Assembly: GCA_964017235.1 (NCBI GenBank)
Contig: OZ024931.1
Location: 121,841,530-121,905,529, forward strand
Length of the DNA: 64,000 bases
Direction of reading: 5' to 3'
DNA from: Sabellastarte sp. h YS-2021
Taxonomy: Eukaryota; Annelida; Polychaeta; Sabellida; Sabellidae
How positions within the stretch are numbered: position 1 is the first letter of the stretch; every line of letters begins with the position of its first letter. Shown piece by piece: positions 56,100 to 64,000 of this stretch. The position numbers were made by a program, and so were the translations under genes. The notes below the pieces were generated by a model. That model saw nothing but the letters and a program-made list of their open reading frames with translations, was not told the origin of the DNA and did no database searches.

Positions 56100-57290
56100 T
56101 CTTGGAAATGTATGAGTCAAGATGGGCCATTTTGAGCTCTGGTACCAACAGAATAAGGTGGTCATCTCAGAGCCTACTGTCTCAAATATACCAGATTTTT
56201 TTATCCATTTACTTGCAAAAATCTGAAACCTGCCACTATTGCTGGCTTCGCAGCAGCCATAGCTGATCATTTATATCTTTTTGTGCAGGAGTTGAGCAAA
56301 AGCCTGGATCTTTATAGGCCTATTACAAGTGTTTATAGAGAGAAGCCCACTGCTAACAGAGGTGTAGCATCAAGGGATTTGCCTTTGCTTCTGTTGGTTT
56401 TCACAAAAGGCTCCTTATTAACCTTTAAAGGAGGTCAGTCTACAAAAGTTTGACTTGCCAGACTGTTGCAATGGCATTGGCATCTGGCAAAAACAAGGTA
56501 AAGTGTATTCTGGGACTTTGGCTCCTTCAGACACAAGCCTCATTGGAAGGAGGTTACAGTTTTTTCCTCCTACCTACCTTTTCAGCAAAGACCTATTAGC
56601 CTCAATTGGTCTAGATTGGCTCCAGTGGTCACTTCAGCTCTAGATCATTCCTGAACTCAAATTGCCTGGACACATGATTTGTTGTCCTCTTACAGCACTT
56701 AGATCCTTCTTGGACAGGACTACTGCTTGGAGAAAAGGGAAAGTCTCCTTCTCCTGCCTTTTAGCAAGAATCAGTTGGCTTCAGATGGCTCAAACCAGTG
56801 GTCATTCCAGCTCACAAACCTTTCTTGAGCTGACGTTGGACTGATGTTGTGACACTCTGCCCTCTTACAGTACTTAGTTACTATCAAGACAGTACAAGTA
56901 CTTCAAGGAGGGGAAGAATCTCTTGCTCATATCTTTTAAGGAAGGCTTGATGGAGATATCTTGAGTTCTGCTATCTCTTCCTGGATCAATCTGGCTGCAT
57001 GATTAGATTGCCAGTCCTTTAATTCTGATTCTCAGAATCTATACATTGAGGCACGTATTAGATCCATGGCTGCCTCTTTAGTTTTCAAGAGTGGGGTCTT
57101 ACCTGAGCAGATATCAAACTCTTGTTATTGGAAGACCCACAATTCTTTACTACATTCTACTCGAAGATGTAGCTTGGCAATCCCATGACCAGTCCATGAA
57201 CAAATTGGGTCTTGTGGATTCACCTCAGCATGTAGTCAATTTTTGTGTATTTATACATGTTATTGATATGACTCACATATTTATGTTCTC
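56100..57290 (+). pseudogene. DIRS-C tyrosine recombinase relic
   Basis: Fragments include MYESRWAIL-like N-terminal sequence (about 56110), LASGKNKVKC (about 56479, first Arg region, mutated), and the C-terminal ISNSCYWKTHNSFTTFYSKDVAW (about 57109-57178), preserving the W and Tyr but with the HxxR segment degraded (ARIRSMAASLVFKSG near 57051). A part near 56600-56660 is repeated at 56768-56815 (TTGG...TCCAGTGGTCA). Many stops. Confidence 0.65.
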
Positions 57291-57716
57291 TCCAGTTATA
57301 CAAGTGTTGTGTCACTGACATATGTCTTTCTTGACTTACATATGGCCCCGTATCTGCAGTTTATGCAGTTCAGTTTGCCTGCTTGGAGATATTCTCATTG
57401 TCAGATGATGACATCTTGTTTGGGGAGTCATGCAGACATCTCCGGCCAATACCGGGTGATGGTTAATACTGCTATATGATTTGTTGTAAAATTGTCTACA
57501 ACAGCAACAGCAGCAACAATGATGACCACATCATGGATCTCTTGTTGAGGTTAGCAAATTACTTATCTGGGATGAAGAAGTAATATATAACCTAAGATGT
57601 GGTGTATGGAAGCTTATCTTATCCTCTTATCAAGTGCTTTATTTCGTGACCCCTTGTCTGACAATCATCTAACAGTGTGGCCAAAACAAATACCCTCCAC
57701 CTGTTATGGTTGTATT

Positions 57717-57821
57717 CAAGCACTTGTGAGGATAAGGTAAGGCTATTTTACGCAATAAAATGTAACAAATTTTGTTGTAATTTAACTTTTTACAAGTTAA
57801 ATACTTACCTTATCCTCACAA
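57717..57821. repeat. DIRS-C internal complementary region
   Basis: Arms CAAGCACTTGTGAGGATAAG (57717 on) and CTTACCTTATCCTCACAAGG (to 57821) face each other. The first half is a perfect reverse copy of the left end. Confidence 0.9.
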
Positions 57822-57842
57822 GGATAAACCCACCCTACCTCC

Positions 57843-58865
57843 CCGCATAATTATATCCCCAGACGAAAGTCGGGGATATATTGGATTCAGGTCCGTCGCG
57901 CCGCCGCCGTAGAAATTTCCTTGTGGACGCGATAACTCAAAAACAAATTAATATTTTTTTTTCAAACTTGGTACACATGTTAAGGGTGCCCAAAGGAAGA
58001 TCCCTATTTTAAGGTGACCTTAAACTCCCAGTAAAAAAAAACTTATGGCCACCTTAAGGTCAGAAATTGGACTTTTGGCCACTTAGAGCCCTGTAGGTCA
58101 CAAACTATGATGCTCAGCTGGCTGAAATTTTACCTGACAACACATTAATATGTTCTTAGTACATGTGCCGAAAATCATGACTTTAAGTTGAGGAGAAAAT
58201 TGTGTTTGGGGCCCATAAATACCCCCACTTAGGGATTTTTTGCTATACTTTTCACATATTTTGCCCTATAATTTGGAAGTGGTAATTCTGATGAGTCTCA
58301 AACTGCGCTAGGTATAACTTTGATATGTAATCCTTGTCTGTAGAAAATTTTAGGGCTGTAGGTTTACCCAAAGGGGTCGACTTAAGGTCTCAAAAGTGCC
58401 CACAGAGACCCAATTTATGCACTTTTTGCCACTTTCAAGCACTGTAGCTTTCAAACTATGTCTCTCATCTAAGTTAAATATCATCTGGGAATATATCTAT
58501 GTGTTTTCTTATATGTGCCCCAACATTTAGGCCTTTAATAGACAGTTAACCTGTGTATCAGGACCATAAACACCCACCCGAGTGACCCTTATAAGACATT
58601 TTTCACATCTTTTTCCCTGTAACTTGGAAATGGTAAGTCTGAGAAGTTTCAAACTGTATTAGATATATATTCTGTGTGTAATCTTAGTATGTAACAGATG
58701 TTAAGTCTGAAGCTTTAATTTTGAAGGTCAAATTGAGGTCTCTAAAAGGCTCCCAAAGACCCAATATTTGGACTTTTTGCTACTTTTAAGTCCTGTGACT
58801 GTCAAACTATGTGACTGATAGAGCTCAAATCCTATCTGGGAAGATATTAGTATGTTTTTTATAGC
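57843..58865. mobile_element. Probable HINE-4, truncated by DIRS-D
   Basis: It begins with a hairpin TATATCCCC (57852-57860) / GGGGATATA (57872-57880), like the other HINEs. The interior has three diverged units of about 350 bp (CCTGTAGGTCACAAACTATG at 58090, CTGTAGCTTTCAAACTATG at 58442, CTGTGACTGTCAAACTATG at 58793). The right end with subterminal repeat and hairpin is absent, because DIRS-D starts at about 58866. Confidence 0.5.
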
Positions 58866-59169
58866 GAAATACCCTTACCATTTCCTAACAGTAGCTATTT
58901 GTTGGAGCCATCCAACCCAATGGCCAACGCAGAGATGCGATTTTTTAAGGTTATATAACAACCTTAATCAAGCCATTGGGTTACAGTAGTCCGTCCTCCC
59001 GCCAATTAGGTCACATGACCTCATTGTTTACTTCATTATTTTTGTTGGCCATCATCAGTAAGGACGTCTTTGGAAATTAGGAGAGTTTTGTCAAGGTTTT
59101 CATTTATTTTTTGAGATTTTGCTGTGAATCTCACTTTATATTGTATATGTATGTGATACAGAACTGATT

Positions 59170-60250
59170 CATTTATTGAATCTTCGAAGGTATGCATTAT
59201 ATTATGTAAATAAAGGACTTTTTGGATGGCGACATCAAAAGTTCTATCATCTTCAACCTCGAGGAATAAGTCTTCATAAAGAAGGTCCTACTGCAACAAT
59301 AATATTATTATACAGCTTGCCAGTCGTTTGGTTCAGCTTGCTGGACGTGGGAAGCTATAATTTTGCAGCATACGTATATAGAAAGAATGTACTCTTCAAT
59401 AACAGAAGCGATCTGGACGGCGCCATCTTGGATGAGAATGACAATTCGAGTGGCCGTTATTGCTGTTCACGTCGGGTTCTAATAGCCAGGCGTTGAAAGC
59501 AATTTTATCACAGTATGCATCCCAGTCGAATAGATTGTCGATGCTACAGAAGAAGGAATCTCCCTTGGGGGCAGCCATTAAGTTACCATGGACACGGCAC
59601 CGTGTAGGAGTTTTGAATGCAGGAAAAGACTACTTCTTCGGAAAACTCTTCCGTCGAGGTCCAGTCAAAACATTCACCAGAGGAAATACCTGTGTGAAGT
59701 CATCCATGCACAATCGAGTATTCTATACCTCTCAGAAGGTCAGAATTCTGGTTGTCAGATGTCCGGGAGTGTCATTCATATCTACAAGGAGAGGTTTTTG
59801 ATCAATGGTTTTGCACAAGAATTTAGTACAATCGGGTTTCTATACCTCTCAAAAGGTTTAGAATTCAGGTTGTCAGGAGATGGTGATTATGATTCATCTC
59901 ATTACAAGGAATATATTCCTTATTTTACTTTTGCTTGACTGTTATTGAGTGGCTAGGGATTGATTTAACAGGCACAGTTTCTGTGAATGCTCCCTTGTTT
60001 GGTCACATTTACATTCCTTGGGTGAACAGCCAGCATTGAAATGTGGCTTTTATGTTGGGTTTCAAGTAGTTTGGAACCTCAGATGTTTTAAAGAGCAGCT
60101 ATACAGGAAGAAGTTTTGCTTGGACTTCCTTACATACATCACTTTCCTGGACAGCTCCTTAGTTGCAGGAGGTCTGCAGGAGGAACATGACCTTTCAGAC
60201 ACTTTGAAAACAAGGCCTGGTAGGGGACTGTAAGAGAGAGAGGAAGCGTG
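59170..60250 (+). pseudogene. DIRS-D gag-like region
   Basis: By position (between left ITR and RT) this should be ORF1. It has no intact frame over 120 codons and no motif firmly recognised. GAGGTCCAGTCAAAACATTC/TTCTATACCTCTCAGAAGGT-like phrases repeat near 59716 and 59840. Confidence 0.4.
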
Positions 60251-60808
60251 TATTGACTCACTTCTTCAGTTCAGGTCAAATTTAGAGGATCCTAGGGAAC
60301 ATTATGATATGATATGTTATAGACTTCAATATGCCTTGGACTGGGTGCAATGATGTTTGCATTTCTAGTCCAGACAACCAGTGTGTTGCTTCTTGTTGCA
60401 GTTTGACCATGTCTAAGAACATGGGACTCAACAGGAGGGTGTAACTTAGAATGCCTTTAGCAAACCTACAATGCATTTTTCACTCCTAATGAGGTTCTCT
60501 TGCTGGACATGTCAGATGTTCAGTGGATTTTCATCTAGTATTTTCATGAAAATAAGGATGATTAGTAAGTCTAGAAGTGAGCATGCTCCTAGTCTAGACT
60601 AATAAAGGGACACCAGGCCTCAGGGCAGGTTGTTTTTGTCTCTATCATGACAGTTACCCTGGAATAGAGTTACAAGTGATTCTTACTCCTCAGCTAGTTA
60701 AAAGGGGAGAGGATCTTACTTTTACAGGCCCTATGGAAGTTTTGGTAGTATACAAGTCTTGGTAACAGGATAATGTTCAGCCAGACCTTTCAGAAGTGAG
60801 GTTGGCAG

Positions 60809-60812
<4 letters not shown>

Positions 60813-60839
<27 letters not shown>
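60813..60839. repeat. Poly-A run (27 A)
   Basis: Uninterrupted A tract within DIRS-D. It could be a slipped microsatellite or the tail of a small insertion; nothing recognisable precedes it. Confidence 0.95.
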
Positions 60840-61019
60840 CGAGAGAAACAGCAGTTTTGATAGAAGCTGTTTATGGATTGATCGACAAAAGGGCGATAAC
60901 ACCAGTCACCAGTGTCACATCGCTGGAGTTTACAGTTTATTTCTTGTGACAAGCAAGGAAGAAATGGCAGCCAGTAGTTGTTAAGGTCAGGTAAATGAGC
61001 TTGCATGTACCTTACTTAA

Positions 61020-62600
61020 TATAGAATGTTTAATATTTGGAATTCGTCTATAAAAGGCGAGTGGATGACGTCACTCGACCTTATGGGTACACACTCTTCA
61101 CCGGTAGTCTCGGCTAACAAGTATCTTCGCTTCATTGGAGGCTACAGATTCTACCAGTTCACTGCCTTACCCTTCAGTATTACTACAGTTTCTCTCTCGA
61201 GTCCACCAAAAGAATTGAAGCTGATGGCTCTCGCAGAAGGCATCAGTATTCGCCAGTATATAGACGATTGGCTAATGACATCATATTCAAAACAGAAATA
61301 CCAGGGATACACCCACTGGGGATGCATCTTGTCGAGAGCCTGGGTTGGATCAAATTTTTAAAAATCAGATTTATTTCCAACTCCATTAATCGAAGTTTGG
61401 TTACAATTCGACTTCAGGGTAGGTCTAGTCTTCCCAACTCAAAGGAAATCTATTGTCTTCTTGGGAAGACAGTTACCATGTTGAAAGCTTCTCACTTATC
61501 TTCAGGGAAGCTCATGTCATTTTAAAAGCATGGTTTCAATGGAGAAGACTATACCATTGAGTTATCTGCACAGAAGTCATTCCAGTGGTATCTGGAAACA
61601 CTGCTGATATCTTCAGTCTCTGGATATCCCATTTCTTGGGTCTTTGGTTCAGGGATCATCTTCACTGGTGGACCAATAGTTCAATTTTGAAGGAGGACTC
61701 ACCACTCCTTCAGGAGCACAGTTTTCTCTCCATTCACAGAAGCTTCCCTAATGGGTTGGAGTGCTTTCTTGAGTCATCCACAGCCATTGGTCTGTGGAAT
61801 CAGGAAGAGTCAAGACTTCTCATAACATAACATTATACAGCTGGAAGCTATGTTGTTACCTTAAAATGATTCAGAAATCAGCTTCTGAGTTGAAATCAGT
61901 TGATTTTCACAGACAATTCTTTAGTGGTTGCCTATATGAACAGCCAGGGAGGCATCCACTCAGGGAATTTGTACCTTAATCTGTAGAGTCATGGGTTAGT
62001 CCAATGCCAGAATGATTCAGATTCAGGGAAATTCATTCCAGGAAATCTACATGTTCTGGCAGATTCCTTGTCTAGGAAGATAAAAGCAAAAAAGATCAAA
62101 GCGGTTATGAATCGCCAGGTTTTTCAATCAAATTAGACATTGCTGCCATCAATCAGTGGTTGATGTGTTTGCAACAAGATGACTCACAAGTTTCCTAGGT
62201 AGGTCTGCTGTCAGGCTTGGGAAAAAGGTGCTTGAACACTTCTTGTGATAGTCTGGACAGACGTGTATTTTGCCCAGGGTCTTGGTCCTCATGTCTCATG
62301 TCCCAGACAGTCGGGCTTGGGGAACATATGCATGGAATGTCTTTGGGGAGGGTCTGGTCAGTTATGTCCAGTGGCCCTCATCCCTCATGTGATTCAACAG
62401 ATGACCACCTACAGGTATAGAATCATCATATTGTACCAGGGTGGCCAGGGATGTCTTGGTTTTGGGTCTGGTGGATCTGTCCACAAAACCCCTTCTAAAT
62501 GGGTGAATCTATTGACTCAACCATTTAGTAATAGACTTCACTTGAATCTTCATGTTTGGCATCTGAAGTCAGGCATGAATATTATGGAAGATTTCCAGAG
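61020..62600 (+). pseudogene. DIRS-D RT, RNase H and MT-like remnants
   Basis: RT: GEWMTSLDLMGTHSSPV, NKYLRFIGGYRFYQFTALPF, ELKLMALAEGISIRQYIDDW (about 61200-61270, YIDD intact), then RNase H: FTDNSLVVAYMNSQGGIHSG (about 61908-61965) and FIPGNLHVLADSLSRK (about 62033-62080). The MT-like C-terminus follows, VDVFATR (about 62160) and VARDVLVLGLVDLSTKP. Frames change repeatedly. Confidence 0.8.
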
Positions 62601-63450
62601 GAAGTGGTGAATCATGAAGGAGCACTCCTCTAGGAGAATCTGAGAATCAATGGTTGGTTTCTGGGCAGTGGTGTGTAGAGAGTCGTATATACATCTCAGA
62701 CCCCACTATTCCACATTAGCAAATTTCCTGGATACTAGTTCAAGGAGACATACCTAAAGGCCTAAAGGGTCAAGAAGTATCTAAAAGTTGAGTTACATAA
62801 TAGATTAGCAACTTTTAGTAAGAGACAAACCAATAGTTTTGGATTTTGTCATTGGTCCTTCATGCTCTTATCAAACAACCTTTGAGCTTGTGAGGAAGGA
62901 TTTCTTGAAGTTATTACCTTTCAAGATGGTCTTTGGTTTTGACTGCAGGTAAAGTAGTGAACCCTTCCCTTAGTTATAGGGAGGACTGGTCACAGGTAAC
63001 TTTGGCCCATTAACTGCTTTTGGCCATGAACCAGTTGGCTTCAGATGGGCCTACTGCGATTACTGCAATTGAGTCAGTGATCTTTGTCTCTGTGGATTAC
63101 AGAATCATGATAAAGGAATGACTTTAATGCTTGGACATATTCTTCCTTTAGTTAAGGAGAATGAGTCACAAGTAACTCTGGTCCCTTCAATTGCCGGAAC
63201 CAGTTGGCTTTGGATGGGTCTACTGCAATTAAGCTTGTGGTCATGCCAGCTTTTAGCCTCTTTGAACAGTTCAACTCAATATGGGTCTCTCTGTTCTTTG
63301 GTGATCAAAAGGTTTGGGATGGGGCAAATCTTTTGTTTTACTGCCATTGAAAGTTTTCTTACAAACTTATCTCTTGGCAACTATTTCATCTTGATTGAGT
63401 CAAGATTGAGTCACAGAAGCTATTGATGTATGTTTTGATTGCATCTTTAG
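62600..63450 (+). pseudogene. DIRS-D tyrosine recombinase region (weak)
   Basis: By order this is the recombinase gene. Some resemblance exists to DIRS-C at the repeated phrase ACCAGTTGGCTTCAGATGGGC (63029) / ACCAGTTGGCTTTGGATGGG (63200). Catalytic motifs are not clearly readable. Confidence 0.4.
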
Positions 63451-64000
63451 TTTTTATAGATGATTTCCTTACAGGAGTTTTCTTGATACATGTTATTGGA
63501 AATTCCATTGTATGTATACCAATTTCTGTCTGAAAAACCTCTGTTGTCTTAGGGTCAGATTTGAAATTGGGTCCTACGGTTGCAGTTATAGTTTGTTACT
63601 TTATAATATGATATCTTCACTCTCTGGATATTGTATTGCAGTAGGTATTAATGTTACCTAAATCTTTCTTGGGAAGGATTAGGCATTATGCTGATGACAC
63701 TTTCAGGTTGGTTTGACCTTGTCTTGAGGTCGGATGTTACAATGTAGATGGGATATCTATGTATGACATCCTTTTGCAACACCAACATTGTCAACAGTTG
63801 TGAGAACTACAACTACATACTTTCAGTTTTTTGGGAGTTGTATGTTGTGATTGTTGGAAGTTTATATGTTATTAATGCCTGTAAATTCCATTGTGAAGTT
63901 CTCATGTTGTTTAGTTGTAGGTTGGGTAGTGGTTTTTCTTAAAAGAATTCCCTCCATCCTACAAGGCTGAATTCAGCTACTGTTAGGAAATGGTAAGGGT

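Larger units (their letters stand above)
52817..57842 (+). mobile_element. DIRS-C: decayed DIRS element with intact left end and ICR
   Basis: The left end 52817-52860 (TTTTATTGCGTAAAATAGCC, TTACCTTATCCTCACAAGTG, CTTG) is the exact reverse complement (44/44) of 57717-57760, the first half of an ICR. The ICR second half (57780-57821) again contains ACTTACCTTATCCTCACAAG, pointing to a right end not seen in the window. Between them lie gag-like, RT, RNase H/MT-like and recombinase remnants in + orientation. It differs clearly from DIRS-A. It is cut on the right by a HINE-like element at about 57843. Confidence 0.85.
58866..64000 (+). mobile_element. DIRS-D: decayed DIRS element running out of the window
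   Basis: The left end ACCCTTACCATTTCCTAACA then GTAGCT (58871-58896) is the exact reverse complement (26/26) of the last 26 bases of the window (63975-64000), which must be the first half of its ICR. Inside are leader/gag-like, RT, RNase H/MT and recombinase remnants in + orientation. The left ITR contains a hairpin AACCCAATGGC (58914-58924) / GCCATTGGGTT (58972-58982). All frames are broken. Confidence 0.8.

Overview
The window is eukaryotic, repeat-rich animal DNA. Spliced exons of a signalling-type membrane protein, long AT-rich introns, several DIRS-type tyrosine-recombinase retrotransposons and Helentron-like elements carrying satellite arrays point to a marine invertebrate. A lophotrochozoan (mollusc or brachiopod-like) is my best guess. 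This is inferred from repeat style and gene structure, not proven.

Host gene: one + strand gene is recognisable. Six coding exons (20971-21123, 22594-22659, 22983-23150, 24120-24322, 27129-27288, 45451-45679) join in phase and encode a signal peptide, an N-terminal region and the first part of a VWA domain with an intact DxSxS MIDAS. The best family match is CACHD1 / calcium-channel alpha2-delta. Later exons were not found. A weak candidate terminal exon of another gene lies at 16942-16996.

Mobile DNA: five or more DIRS-like copies from several lineages are present. (i) A tyrosine-recombinase C-terminus with an internal complementary region at 1248-1860. (ii) A reverse transcriptase relic at 2560-4470. 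(iii) A decayed copy at 4955-9150. (iv) A structurally complete 6.4-kb element, DIRS-A (35657-42043), inside intron 5 of the host gene, with inverted terminal repeats and an internal complementary region that exactly copies both outer ends. (v) A relic DIRS-C (52817-57842). (vi) A relic DIRS-D (58866 to beyond the window end). DIRS-A has a broken gag-like ORF and a YLDG instead of YLDD reverse transcriptase motif, so it is probably not autonomous now.

Three Helentron/HINE-like elements (17035-20083, 29804-35424, 42551-44712, and a probable fourth at 57843-58865) start with a perfect hairpin. The first three also have a matching subterminal inverted repeat and a short hairpin near the 3' end, and carry tandem arrays of about 169, 133 and 156 bp. 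Other repeats are TIR elements (1-1247, 13296-14383 with a nested copy, 47075-51435 with a nested hAT-like element having a perfect 8-bp target duplication), minisatellites of 30 bp (15345-16480) and 51/158 bp (42120-45420), and a cluster of perfect 20-22 bp palindromes (26486-26645).

Reading the nesting gives relative ages. DIRS-A and two HINEs sit in or near intron 5. HINE-3 split the 51-bp minisatellite. DIRS-C was cut by a HINE-like element, which in turn was cut by DIRS-D.
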